Shown here in pieces: positions 41,765-53,590 of a DNA stretch of 64,000 nt; the first letter of the stretch is position 1, and every line of letters starts with the position of its first letter. The notes under the pieces are model-generated. The model ran no database searches, was not told the DNA's origin, and saw only the letters and a list, made by a program, of their open reading frames with translations. Position numbers and translations under genes: made by a program. This DNA is from Heligmosomoides polygyrus polygyrus. Taxonomy: Eukaryota; Nematoda; Chromadorea; Rhabditida; Heligmosomidae. The stretch covers positions 76,480,969 through 76,544,968 of the forward strand of contig OX377205.1 in NCBI GenBank assembly GCA_947396885.1. Direction: 5' to 3'.

Positions 41765-43620
41765 TATATCATTGTCTAATCAAACTGGACACTTTTCCTA
41801 ACAAATTTGGTGCTCCTGAGATCAAAGTTAACGTTTTCCATTTGAAACGAGCATCATAATGAACTACAGACTATACAGTATATTTGGTTAAAATAATTAT
41901 AATTATAATTTATCCAAGGAAAATTTGACATAAGTTTTTTGACATTTTTTAATTCAGCTGCCTCCGATTGAGTGTAAAAATTTTATAAAATTGTATTTAA
42001 AAACAATTCGAATTTTGTTTTTGAGCACAACAAGGCGGCGGTCATTTAGTGTATTGCAGGAAGAAACCGTGCTATGCAGTCGAAAAGCTCACCGCGACTT
42101 TTATTTGATTGATGGCGTAAAAGCTGCTTACATGAAGCATCAAGGTGAATATATGCGTGTTCTTCTCAACGGTTTTTGTTGTATCGTTCACAGAGGTGAA
42201 ACCACATGCAAACCAAAATTTGCTACTAATCGAATAAAAATTGTCCAGAAAAGATGGAGATATTATGAAAAGATTCGTCTGAAGATAGTGGCAAACCTTT
42301 CTGCATTTTGACATTATGTAACTTTGTTTTAAATATTTATCAACAATTTCAAATTTTTATCTTTTCTGGCGGTGCATGGCGCAATCTCTTCGTTTAGCAC
42401 TAAAAATGGTCGTCTTTCAGCTCTTTAAAGCAAAGGCATTACTTATATTAGGGGGGGGGGGCTAAAAGTAATGAGACACCCCATGCCGTGTCCATATATC
42501 TCGTGGCTGGAGTCTGAATTCGTACTTGTTGTATTTGTATGTTTGTATGCTACTATCTGAAGCCCATCTGAAAAGTTACCACTTCGGCCCTTTCCAGAAG
42601 CATGCCAAAAACTCCAGCCTGTCTCATGCCGAAACCCCAGTCTGACGAGTCGACCTGTGTCGCGCAAATCTCCTCCAATTCCCAACCCCGAGCAGCCTAG
42701 GCTCAATATTCACGCAAGATGAGAAGTACGTCTTCTACCTTAACCCTGCCAAGCAGCGAGTCTGGGTGAGGCCTGGTGACCTGTTACCAACCTTCGTTCG
42801 GCGAGATGTTCACGGCGAGAAGCATCTTCAGAGATTTTGGGTCTGCGCCCATGGATCGGTTTACCGGAAGCCGTTTTCCAAGAGCACCACGATGAACTAC
42901 AAGGCCATGGTGAACGAAATAGAGGAGATGGGCTGGCGACTCGCTCTTATTCATTCGCAGCGCTTCAAGAAGGTCCTCATCTCCGACAACGCCGCACCCC
43001 ATCGGGAACAAGTAAGCACGGATAAGCTTGGCCAGCTGGGCTACGTTCACACGCCTCACCCAGCGTATTCGCTGGACATCTCTCCATGCAACTACCACTA
43101 CTACTTGAGCCTACAGGACTTCCTAGTCGGAAGGGACACAAGAACCCAAGCAGTGCTTGACAACCATATCGAGCAGTTGATCAACACCAGGCTCAAGCAG
43201 TTCTGTAAGGATGGGATCAGGAAGTTGACTGAGCGATGGCAGCAAGGTCCTTGCCGTTGATGGCAAATACATTCCTCAGCATCGTTGAGTTGTTATTGAG
43301 TTATGAAGAGATAAAGATTTTTTTCATTTTGTCTCATTACTTTTGGCCCCCTAATATTTTTTACCTTAAACCATTATTTTTCCTCAATGAAAAAGAGTTT
43401 TATAAAATTTCCAACAATGAATTTAATCACGGGACAGGTAAATCAAAACTTTAAAAGAGGTCTTACCAACTTTTCTTAAGACAAAAAATTATTCTCACTT
43501 TTTACGAAAGGGTAGTGTTTGAAGTGGAAGGAGCTAGCTCCAATTGGGTCATGTTCGGCTTGATTTCAAAGACATCAGGCTTGTTTAGGAGGGTGTTCAA
43601 TTTGACACAAAGATGTTATA
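41765..43620. mobile_element. TIR-C copy split by a mariner-like insertion
   Basis: Left part 41765-42447 (TCAAACTGGACACTTTTCC, CGCGACTTTTATTTGATTGA, TGGCGCAATCTCTTCG, AAAGCAAAGGCATTACTTAT) and right part 43366-43620 (AAACCATTATTTTTCCTCAA, AAAAAATTATTCTCAC, TTGATTTCAAAGACATCAGG) read as one TIR-C body when the 42449-43363 element is removed. The mariner-like element is therefore the younger insertion. Confidence 0.55.
42449..43363 (+). pseudogene. Mariner-like element lacking its N-terminal DNA-binding region (copy 1)
   Basis: Termini GGGGGGCTAAAAGTAATGAG and its complement CTCATTACTTTTGGCCCCC make inverted repeats. The coding remnant runs RVDLCRANLLQFPTP, FTQDEKYVFYLNPAKQRVWV (first catalytic Asp in QDE), VLISDNAAPHREQV (second Asp in SDN) and HPAYSLDISPCNYHYYLSLQ (third position in the SPCNYH block, Asp changed to Asn; the copy at 59822 keeps SPCDYH), then an ORF end at 43260. 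The N-terminal helix-turn-helix region is missing and a stop precedes RVDLC. It is a deletion derivative. Confidence 0.8.
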
Positions 43621-43967
43621 AAGTGATTTTGCGAAGGACCTTCATCAAGGTAAAGCGACAACTTCTTTCCATGGTTGAACTAATTGGCATTTCGCTTGAG
43701 ACCGGACGCAATCCTATCAAGGATCGAAAACGTCAACTCGTATACTGGGTGAGGATAGGAGACACGTAGCGAATGGGTAGCACGGTGTAGCTCGCACGAT
43801 CACTGAGGATAGCCAGCCTTAACGTCCACTAAATTAATATTTATTTAATTTTTTATCCTTGCACAACGACGTTCCGTAACAAAGAACGAGAAAAATCACA
43901 ACGATTAAATATAACACCAGCTAATTAAAAAATTAATATTAAATAAACTGTTTCAAAGATAGCTTGT
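43621..43967. other. Unassigned, AT-rich
   Basis: No gene or repeat named. AT-rich words (AATTAATATTTATTTAATTT and AAAAAATTAATATTAAATAA) near 43840 and 43930 are partly inverted relative to each other. Confidence 0.25.
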
Positions 43968-44067
43968 TGCGACCAAAACTCTAAGCGGGACTCGAACCCG
44001 CACCTATTGCTGAAAGGGCGAGAATGCCCTACGCCATCACACCACCGACGCTGTTTGATCGAATTCA
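43968..44067 (-). repeat. SINE-G copy 3 (tRNA-Gly-like)
   Basis: The complement reads GATCAAACAGCGTCGGTGGT, GTGATGGCGTAGGGCATTCT, CGCCCTTTCAGCAATAGGTG, CGGGTTCGAGTCCCGC (perfect box B), then TTAGAGTTTTGGTCGCAACA. This copy has the most tRNA-like T arm of the three, but the acceptor ends do not pair well, so I do not call it a working tRNA gene. Confidence 0.6.
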
Positions 44068-44185
44068 ACATTTGAATAAGGATTAAGGCCGTTGAAGCCA
44101 GAGTTTCAGTAGCAGTAGCACATTCTATAGAATGTAAAAGCTGTGTTTTGGATGGCGCTAGGGAAACACCACGCACTGCACAATA

Positions 44186-44462
44186 AGGACACAGGACAGC
44201 GTTACTCAATCTCTTTTGGGATGCGCCACACATTCTACTTCTACGGGACATCGAGGAGGCGATTTGAATGCGTATTTGGCCATACAATGACTTTCCGAAG
44301 CCTTGAAGTCAGCGCGTTATCCCTCCCAGACAAGTCTGGTACCGTTCCATCGAGAGAGGAGAGAAGGAAGGCTTGGTTGACCTAGGCGGGCAATCCTAAC
44401 CAAGAGCCTGGTGTCGGTGCACGCGACAGCCGGTACCTCCTCCGACTGCGCTACACGTGATC
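44186..44462 (-). repeat. SINE-A, full length without tail
   Basis: The complement has CACGTGTAGCGCAGTCGGAG (box A perfect), CCAGGCTCTTGGTTAGGATT (box B eroded), the body and GATTGAGTAACGCTGTCC. The heptamer tail is absent (TGTCCTTATTGTGC). Confidence 0.75.
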
Positions 44463-45299
44463 GCAGCACAATATGTCAATGAAAAAAATGCGAGAAGGCT
44501 TCTATTACAGAGACCGCATTCGGAAGTCGTACAAAGGGACTCAATAGGATCAAATCTTGCGGGCGTTTGGAGGCGTAGGTACCACAACGTTATGCAGGCG
44601 CAGTTGTTTCGGTGACAGCGGCAGTTGTGAGGCACGACTTCGAAATCGCGGCATCAAGATACAATTAAGCACGTCGAATAATCCTGCGATCTGTATAGAG
44701 GGAAATGCGGGCTACAGATCTCTTCTTGGCTTTATGTTGACCTAAAGTCTCCTAATAGTGAGGAACATCTCAACCAGAAAATCGATTTATTCAAGAAATG
44801 CCTTCTGCGAAATAGCTTTGCCGTTGGTCACCTTTGCACACACGTGGGTCGATGAACAACAGGAGTGGTTTTGGAGGCCTTTAAATGTTAAACCGAACGA
44901 AATTGAATTTGGGAAGGCAAATTGTCAGATCCTATTGGGCTATTACATCGCTTCCAGGAAGGTAATAACAGCGAAATGTCAGCCGAATAAGGAAATTGCA
45001 CCAGCCGCCGTCTCTTTTAAATACTCTGCATAAAAAGGAAACATATTTTGATAAGCAGACTGAAATCTCAAATGTAGAGTAATTCTAGATGAGAAACTAT
45101 GGTTCACTGCTATCTCCTGGCTAATACTGGAAGGAGCCATATGGACAATGTGGTTTTTGAAAGGTTCCGGAAGAGAATCGCTACCACATCACAGAATGAG
45201 AAAACGGCTCAAATTTGTCTCAAGAAGTCAACATGACTGAGCGCACTTGGAATGATAGACACAGAAGGTAAAGAACACCTGCACAAAACTGGAGGTGTT
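44463..45299. other. Unassigned; one LINE-like phrase
   Basis: At about 44760-44850 (+) one frame reads EEHLNQKIDLFKKCLLRNSF, reminiscent of reverse-transcriptase connecting regions, but it is too short to classify. A shifted frame over the same DNA (44758-45033) is open for 91 codons. Confidence 0.25.
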
Positions 45300-47250
45300 T
45301 AAACAGAAGTGGCTCCTGTTTCGGCGATGATGCATACTTTACTTTGATGGTCCATCCACAGGTTTTGCCTTAGCGGGGACCACAGCTCATAGATTCCGCT
45401 CGATTCTTGGGACTTGTATCCAGTGTAGCAGACCGCTACCCCTAAACGATCTCGAGAATGAGTCTACCCATCTCATCGGCGGCCTTCCCAGATTTCTCCT
45501 CTTGTTTCTTGGAAGCCAACTCGTAGACTCCATCTGTCGTCTTTTCGTCCAACCAAACGACCAGCCCAGCAGTGTTTGAACTTCTTTATATACTATAACG
45601 GGTTCTTCAAACGCGACTTATCAACAAGATCTAAATTTCGGAAACCTAGGGTATGTTTTTCTTCAAAAGACACCTTTGCAAGACGCCAAGACATCGAAGA
45701 AAATGTTGCATTCTTGTCATGCCAGGCTTCAGTTGCGTAACATAATGATGGCAGTGCAGATGCGTTGAAGATCGTGGCGCTGAGGTCAGGGTCTCTTACT
45801 TGGTTAGTCAGATCTCCACTCGAGTTGAAGGTGTCCATGCTGGGCGCTTCCTGCGAAACATTTCGGAATCTAGGTCATCATGCTCTTCCCAGATAGACGT
45901 AGGAATGCACTTGCTGTAGAGTGGTTCCTAATAGCTTCACTATTCCTGTTGCACTCCACTGGTCAATCATGACTTTCGTTTTGTTCGTGTTCGATCTTTG
46001 TTCCAACCGTGTTAAGATTATTTATCATTATCTCCATGTTGGTGATGTTGCTTGATTTGCAGAACGATATTATCGGCAAATCGGAGTCTCCTGCCAACAA
46101 TGAGATTCCTTTATATTCTTAGTCTAGGGTACCATTGACGTCTTGTTGTGCAATTGTGAACAGTTTATAAGAAATATGTCTCCTTGCCTTACTATTTTCT
46201 CGACTTAAATCTTCAGCTTCCGCTCAAACAGCTGGATCGTATTTGATATGTCCAAAAAACATTCGTCGAGTAGGCACTGGGAACTCCGAAATGTGCTAAG
46301 ACATTCAGAATAGCATTCGTTTCCACGGGATCGAAGGCTTTCTTTTAGTCCACAGAGGCGAGAACAGGAGGAAGATGATATTCGTGACTCCTTTCAATGA
46401 GCTGGATGACTGCTTGAATGTGGTCCAGGCAAGAGAACTTATTAAAGCCGGCTTGCCCAACTGGTTGGTAGTCGTCCAACGTTCTTTCCATGCTACTGAG
46501 CAGAACCTTAGCGAAAGTCTTCTACAAAACAGAAAGCAGGCTTATAGGTCGGTAGCCAATGTCAATGTCTTCACGCTGGCCCTTCATGAACAGTAACACT
46601 GTTCTTGACTCCTTCCACATATCTGGGATGTCACATAGGCGTAAGTCTTCTGAATGGACCTGGTCTACACTTGACGTAAGATTTCTGCGCACTTAATTAA
46701 GCCTTCAATAAGCTTTCCGTTGTCTTCCGAAGTATCATCAAGAAGACCCCATTAGTGGGACTTGATCGCGGAGTGCAGTTCTTCTGGCTCATTCGAAGGG
46801 AACTGAACTGATGGCGACCTGTGAGTATCACGTTTGGATATCTTGTTCTTACGGAAGATTTTTCATGCACAAGGCGGTGGTCTGGGCCAGTGTTGAATGA
46901 AGGGAGCACTGAGACGTCGAACAAGCTCTAGCGTCTGTTTATTCAGATGTGATCGATCTCTAAGCGAGTCTTTCCATTTGGACTTTCCCGAGCCCATCGG
47001 CGGTTTGAAGGTTTTTCGAACATGGAATCCCCATCTAAGAGCCGGCATGCGGGCGTGGGAGCGCCACGTTCATGCGAAGTGTGCTGGGATGTGCTCGCAC
47101 ATGCGCGGATTGTACCTTTGTCGGCCCGACCGAAGGCTTGCACTCGGTAGACTGGGAGAACATTGTAAGACGATTCGGGCCGTCTGAAAAATCTCCCCAC
47201 CCCCCGTCCCTTCTGGCAGTCCGTCTGGCTGCCCGAAGTGCTTCGCACGC
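45300..47250 (-). pseudogene. RTE-type LINE relic, minus strand
   Basis: On the minus strand, from 47160 down: CRLLDGDSMFEKPSNRRWAR then ESPNGKTRLEIDHI (end of the APE endonuclease domain), VSVLPSFNTGPDHRLVHEK, a long decayed reverse-transcriptase region at 46700-46100, LTNQVRDPDLSATIFNASAL then PSLCYATEAWHDK (about 45800) and GRPPMRWVDSF (about 45490). This is the order in hookworm RTE ORFs. Frameshifts occur every 100-300 bp. It is a different subfamily from the plus-strand copy that follows. Confidence 0.75.
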
Positions 47251-47389
47251 ACGTCAGTGCCTGACTTGGTACCAGTGTGTACTCCAGTCAAACACAGCAA
47301 CACTGGAGGACCTCACTTCCTTGACTCTAAAGGAGCGTCCATTTCTTCGTCCGCGATGGGAAGGACGAGTAAGGAGAGGCTATTAAAAT

Positions 47390-49830
47390 CTCAGGACCTA
47401 ACCAGGCTACGCAAATTGAGAAGGACTAGGATGACGATCTGTACTTACAACGCCCGCACGCTCGCATCGGAAGCATCCGTCGAGGACCTGATGACGCAGC
47501 CAGTAACATAAGGAACGACGTCATCATAGCATAAAGCTGACCGAGACGAGAAGACACCTGAAGCTGGGGAAGTTCTATAAGGAAGATCATCACCCCTTCT
47601 GCACCGTTTGGAGTGGAACGAGCAAGGCGAAAGACTATCTGAGTTTATCATGTCGACCAAGGCCATCCACGGAAACTCACAGTTCCAGAAGCCTCCTTCT
47701 CTACGATGGACCTGGGAGTCCCCCGGTGGCCAGTTTCACAACGAGATCGACCACATCATCTTCAATCGCAAGTATTGCCTGAACGACGCTTCCGTTGTCC
47801 CCAAGTTCCACATGGGGCCGGACCACCGCATCCTTCACGAGGATCTGCTTTTCGTGTCAAGAAGAGAAGGCCGCAAAGTTTAAGAAGAGGAGTCCCAGAA
47901 CGACCATCAACTGGGCCTTTACACCCCTCTTGCCGGCCTTTGGAAGATACCGTCATGGACAACATCGACGAGGAATATGACCTCTTCGTGCACCATCTCG
48001 GCGATAGCACTAAGGGAGCCGAGAGTTTGAAGACCAGCAAGAGACGTCTGTCTGCGGAAACTCTTGAGCTGATACGCCAGCGTGGAGCAGTACGAGCGTC
48101 AGGCAACTACCAACTGACGTCTGAGCTTGCGAGGCTATGCAGAGCGGCGATAAAGGAGGATCTTAAGGAGAGAAGGGCGGAAGCTGCAGAGGCAGGACTG
48201 AGCATACGCCATCTCTGCTGGAACTACCACAACTTCAAGACCGAATAGGCCGCTCTCCGACGCCCTGATGGAACTGCCACCTCTTCCTGAAGGACCATGG
48301 AGAAGATTCTCCACACGCTATATTCTGCGGGATAGATGCTTCGTCCCTGTGCTCCCTTCTGAGATCCGATACGCCATCTCGTCGCTGAAGAAATTTACAA
48401 CACCCGGCCCTGACAGGATCAGCCCGAACACCTAAAGAACCTCAAGCCAGCTCTCGTCAACAACCTGGACCACGCGCTGCCTGTCGGAGTGCAAGGTTCC
48501 ACCTCAGTGGAAGACCAGCAAGACCGTCTTGCTGTGCAAGAAGGGAGACGTGCACGACATTGGCAACTATCGCCCGATCTGCCTGCTGTCCGTAGTCTAC
48601 AAGCTGTTTACTCGAGACATCCTGAATAGCATCAGCAGAACGCTGTACGAAACATGGCCATGCGAACAAGTAGTATTTCGAAGAGGATTCAGCACCATCG
48701 ACCACGTACACACCATTGCGAAGCTCATCGAAGTGTCGCAAGAGTACAAGCTGCCGCGGTGCCTTACGTTCATCGACATGAAGAAGGCATTCGACTCCGT
48801 CGAGACTGAAGCGGTCATCGACGCCCTGCTCACTCAGAGCGTTCCCACTCAGCACATCAGAGTCCTTCGAGAGCTGTACGGTGGATACAGTGGATCAATA
48901 TATTACCGTTCTACAATGACGTCATCCTCGACGCGAAGAGAAGGGTTCGGCAAGGGAAAACCGTGCCGCCAAAGCTCTTCTGCCCTTCGAAAACCCTCGA
49001 AAACGTCATGCGCGAACTGGATTGGGAAGACATGAAGGATTACGGTGGCAACTGCACCGTCATCCTTCATGTCTTCCCAATCTAGTTCGCGCATGACGTT
49101 TTGCTCATAACGCCGAGCATCAGCCAGGCGGAGCGAATGCTGGCCGACTTCGATTGTTTATTTGAGAACATTGGACTGCAACTGAATCTTACGAAGACGA
49201 TCTTCGTGAGGAACGAACGCGTTTCTGATGTCCCATTCTTGCCCAACGGAACGAACATCTCCGAGTGCTCCAGCTACGTGTATCTGGATTGCGAAGTCAA
49301 CATGGCCAACGACCTAGCGCCGGAGCTGGGCAGGAAGAAACGAGAAGCTTGGAAGCTTTCAACAGCGTCGAAGAAGTCGTGAAGAAGACGAATAACATCC
49401 AACTCCATCCCACCTGGGCTATGCGAAGGCAGGATCAACATGCGATCAGCGTCGCACAGCGTGAAATCGAGAGGACGGCGCTCAGAGTGACACGACTCAC
49501 GCAAAGGAGAGAACGCCTCTGGAGTTCCGAGTTTCGTCGTCGTTCAAGGATCAGAAATGCTGTCGCATGGGGCAAGTCGTCGAATGTTAGGTGGGGCGGC
49601 CACGTAATGCGCTTCGCAGACAGCCGCTGGACGAGAGCCGTCACCGACTAGATTCCGCGGATTGTCAAAAGAACACCAGGACGCCCACTAACGCGTTGGT
49701 CGGACTTCTCCGTAAAAGTCTTGAACGAAGATATGACGCTCTGCGTGTCCCTCGAGCGAGGAAGATCCGTTGGAGCATTCTGGCACGCAACAGGGACGAG
49801 TGGAGACGCCGGTAGCGCCCGCTCGAGCAA
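47390..49830 (+). pseudogene. RTE-type LINE relic, plus strand, nearly full span
   Basis: Starts RMTICTYNARTLASEASVED at 47430 (APE endonuclease start). It then loses the catalytic middle of the nuclease and resumes GERLSEFIMSTKAIHGNSQF, LRWTWESPGGQFHNEIDHII, and SVVPKFHMGPDHRILHED. The reverse transcriptase follows: TSKTV, GDVHDIGNYRPICLLSVVYK (48550), FIDMKKAFDSVETEAVIDAL (48770), then LLITPSISQAERMLADFDCL (49105). The tail has RWGGHVMRFADSRWTRAVTD at about 49580 and ends RKIRWSILARNRDEWRRR at 49815. Several frameshifts and stops are present and the active site has been replaced by a hairpin. Confidence 0.85.
49000..49102. repeat. 48-bp-arm hairpin inside the RTE reverse-transcriptase active site
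   Basis: Arm 49000-49047 and arm 49055-49102 are reverse complements at 46 of 48 positions, with a 7-nt loop GCAACTG. Arm 1 is ordinary RTE coding sequence (NVMRELDWEDMKD). Arm 2 is its mirror and sits where related elements encode the stretch up to and including FADD; here the frame reads I-stop-FAHDV. The second arm therefore replaced host element sequence rather than being added to it. Confidence 0.85.
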
Positions 49831-51700
49831 CTCAATGACCAACGGGACAGCACGTGATACGGGTGAATACATAGTAATAACATGAAGAAACTAGGTTCTT
49901 TATAAAAATCGATGGAATACGGGCAGAAGAAAGAGGTAGGGGTGGCGGTAATTTCATTAATCAGACATATAGGGTGACTTCGTCCACCGTAGAATCAACA
50001 GAGAATTGAGAAAAGATAGTACCACCGTCACCTACGTTAAGCACCTCTCGGAACTTTGTTTGAAAACCGTATCATATCCGTATCTAGGATGTAGGTGTGT
50101 ATGAATGGCCCATTGACCGACTTTTGCATAATGATGAATCCTTAATGGCAGATGAAGATAGAAGTTGTTGCGTCTAAAATTCTTGTATTCGAAGTAACGC
50201 GACTGGTAATTTTTGGCTCCTTAAAGAAATCTGTTAAAATTTTTAAGAGAAGTCCTTAAGGAGACAAAAATTAACTCTTGAAAGTCTTGAGAAAAAAAAC
50301 GAAGTCTTGAAAATTTATTTATGTTATATTAAACTGTTAGGCGCACCTGGGTTGGGGTGCATCTTCCTAGGCGTGAATTTTTTCTTATTTTTTACGGCAC
50401 ACATAAGACATTATTTTGCGCAGTCCATCACCGTTCCAGGATTCCGCTTGAATGTGAGGAAACAGTAGGAAAAATCAGGAACAAAATTTGCAGCCACAAT
50501 CTGCACCCCCGTTGCCTAACTCGCATATATTAGGCTTTAAAGCTCTGGAAATAGCCTTGGAGAATGAAATGAATTTTAAAAAATGTGAGTGTACTCTATC
50601 AACGAATGCTAAGAAATCCGCGAAATATTACATTTCCACGCTTTTCATTGCATAGGAGCAAGATGACTTGATTTTTGCTCAAAACGTGAACATTTTATAC
50701 GTTATTGGATCCTGCGAAACACAATACACACAAAAATCACAAGATACGAAACGTTTTAGTTCACTGTTTACGACGATACTCAAACTCTGACGACGACAGG
50801 AAGCTTAAGCCACTATAACAGACAAGAATAGCCATCAACGAAGGAAAATTACAGCAGCCCATCTGTCGTGCCGTCGTGGCATCCATTTTATGGAATAGCT
50901 TCTGCTTTTCATCCCACAATGCTCGCATCAGATGCAAGCTTCTGATGGGATTACGTTCGACGTTTTCCGTGTTGTGAGCATTTACTCACATAAACGAAGC
51001 TGTCTGACGGATGCTTGGGGTTTTGAAGGACAGATCTCTGGCAGCCCTAGACGAAAGCACTTCGGTGACGACGTCATTTACTCTGAATGTGGCAGACAGG
51101 ATTCCTATGGGGGATCAAAAAATAAACCAGCCAGTGGAGGAATTTAACAGACGAGGGATTCTGCTTGAGATTAGCACTGCATGTAGGTTCCCCGATTCAT
51201 CTAGTGTCTACCGCCGTGTTAATTTAAGGAACTAATTGGATAAGTAATGATCAATGGTAAGCGGCACCACGTTAACGAAGAAAGAATGACATTATTAACG
51301 CCGGCGGCTGCGAGTATAGCAGTCCAAATAAGACCGGCCACTACATGAATACTGAGAAAGCAGGCGACAGAGGGGTCAGAGGGCTGTGCAGATGTGAACG
51401 AAATCGTGCGAGAAAATTATTTAAAATTTTTGGGACCATAGGACAAATACTAGTGGCGACTTATGAACATTATTGTTATTGTTCATTCCTGAACATAAAC
51501 TAAAATTAGAACAATACAGAGTCAAGAATGATGTGGCGAAACGAACCCTCTTGTGTATTTTTATTTTTAATTTTAATATTTTAATATTTTTTATTATTTA
51601 TGGTAAGTAAAGTTTCTCCGAAACCTAGACGACAAGCTCCATCGCAACAGCTGCACCCTCCTGTCCTCCAAGCTACTCTTCTCCAAGCGTCTTCTAATGG
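49831..51700. other. Unassigned, AT-rich
   Basis: Open frames at 50932-51235 (two phases, +) lack a recognised motif. A run of AT words (TTTTAATATTTTAATATTTT) lies near 51570. Nothing else can be supported. Confidence 0.25.
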
Positions 51701-52195
51701 TTATCATTTGAACTGAGCCCAAGCACGGAGGTGATGAAGAGGATGCGTTACAGAAACTCAACAATTATGCAAATGCAGATTTCTAAATCAACAGGAAACT
51801 GCTTTGATGCCCACTGTGAGCGGATAGTAGCAAAGGCGCATTTAGTGGTACATCAAATTTTCAGGACGCTTTCAACCAAAGATCCCTCCGTTCTTATTAG
51901 AGCCTATAGGTTCTAAATGAGACTTGTAGTTGAGTACGGCACTGTTATTTTCAATCCCCATAAGAAAAAGTCGTTGGTAAACTGGAAAAACTGAAGAACA
52001 TTTTCACGCGGAAACTTTTCATAAGAATGGTTGGGTTCATTTATGATGGGATCAAACGTTACGAATTTTAACCTAAACTTTCCTCTCTGCCACACCGCAG
52101 AGAAATTTGACGTAATCATGCTGCATAAAATTCTGACTAGGGCCTCCGGTGTTCCGCCTGAAGGGTTCCTGGCTGTGAGGTCGTCCATAACAAGG
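51701..52195 (+). pseudogene. CR1-like LINE fragment (end of reverse transcriptase)
   Basis: One frame reads CFDAHCERIVAKAHLVVHQI then FRTLSTKDPSVLIRAYRF. After a break, VEYGTVIFNPHKKKSLV, KLEKLKNIFTRKLFIRMV and GFIYDGIKRYEF follow in order. This is the post-catalytic region of CR1/L2-type LINEs (I.AKA.R...IFR.., YVRP.LEY.S.VW.P, LE.VQR.FTRR). Stops and frameshifts make it non-functional. Confidence 0.65.
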
Positions 52196-53310
52196 GGCGG
52201 TAGTTAGTTGAAGTTAATTGTGACAAAAGCTAGGCTCAGTTGTAGTGTTCATTTTCTCGTCTCACTATCAACGAATTGAAATGGTTTGCGAAAGGGGAAG
52301 AACCAGCCTTTTAAAACCATCGCGAAGGTTCTAAGTGGCTCTCCGAGCATCACTTTTTGGATTTGATAAACCGCTGCTGAGACAGTTAAAAATGGAATCT
52401 TATGATAAAGCCAGTAGGTTGGAGCAGAACATCCTAATCAGAATCAAAGACGTGGTACCTGCGGAGACTTGTCCCACTATGGCAATCGAAGTGCTCCAAC
52501 CCATCCGACCGACAACTCAAAATCACACGACGTCAAATTCATTCGCACAAAAGCTGCACTACTCGAATTTGAGAGCCACTATGTGTCCCATTATTTAATT
52601 TGCACGTTGATTTAATGGTATTATTTTTTTCCAATTTCTTAGAAGGCCTTCAGAGGAAAATCTCATTGTGTAAAAGTTGATTTGAAAAAATATATTTCGA
52701 CATTCACGAGGTCCAGCTGCCCAAATATCCACAACTGGAGAACTGTCGCTAGCCGATTTCGTCGGAAGTACACCAAGGGTATACTTTTCACGACTCAAAT
52801 GGTTAAGAGTATGATTATGATCACTTCCAGTTTTCGAGTTGAAAGTCAAAAGCGACGGAAACTTTCGGTCGCACCTAATAAAACATTCACACTGGCGCTT
52901 AGTATTAATAGGTTTTCCTGCCAGCAAACTTTTCACGCGGCCGGTGGAGCTTTGTTTTCCTTGGATTTGCTGTGCGATTCGAAAACCGTGCTTCACATCT
53001 AACCTACAACTTTTGGGAATGCATGAACTTGAAAATTTGGGAAATCCTTATGTCTCTAAAAAGCACGGCAAGGTCGTAAATGCATGCCTAGAATATCATC
53101 AAATTATCTCGCTGTCAATACGAGATGGTGGGAAGAATAGATGAACACATGATTGAATGAAATAGTAGGAGAAAAGATTTAAGCAAGTAGCCATAGAGAC
53201 AAAAACGCTAGTCTGGGAAGAGTTGAAAGAAGTGCATTTTCGACTTATTAGAGTTATATTTGTTTTCGTTCAATAACAACCTTTCTATCTACGACTTTAG
53301 GATAAAGCGT
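52196..53310. other. Unassigned
   Basis: Overlapping both-strand open frames at 52595-53144 (133 codons minus; 106 and 101 codons plus) have no recognised domains. No repeat family from this window. Confidence 0.25.
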
Positions 53311-53590
53311 AAATGATAAAGGACGGCGTTGCTCAATCCCTTTTAGGATGCGCCACGTTTTCTACTTCTAGGGAATGTCGTGAAGGTGATTTGATTGCGT
53401 ATTTTGCCTATGCAATGACTTGCAGTGCCCAGCCGATAAGGAAGTCAGCGCTTTTTCCTTCCCAGACAAGTCCAGTACCGAATCATCGACTCCGGAGGGA
53501 TGGCGGGCTTGGTTGGCCTGGTCAAGCAATCCAAACAACTAACCTAGTATGTAGCGGGCACCTCCTCCGACTGCGCCACACACGTACACT
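53311..53590 (-). repeat. SINE-A, full length
   Basis: The complement starts ACGTGTGTGGCGCAGTCGGA (box A with one change), then a shortened box-B region, the body AGGCCAACCAAGCCCGCCAT, ATTGAGCAACGCCGTCC and tail TTTATCATTTACGCTTTATC. Confidence 0.75.

Noticed and set aside
43968..44067. Functional tRNA-Gly gene
   Set aside because: Box B is perfect, but acceptor and anticodon arms do not pair properly and two related units share the same 3' extension, which indicates a SINE.
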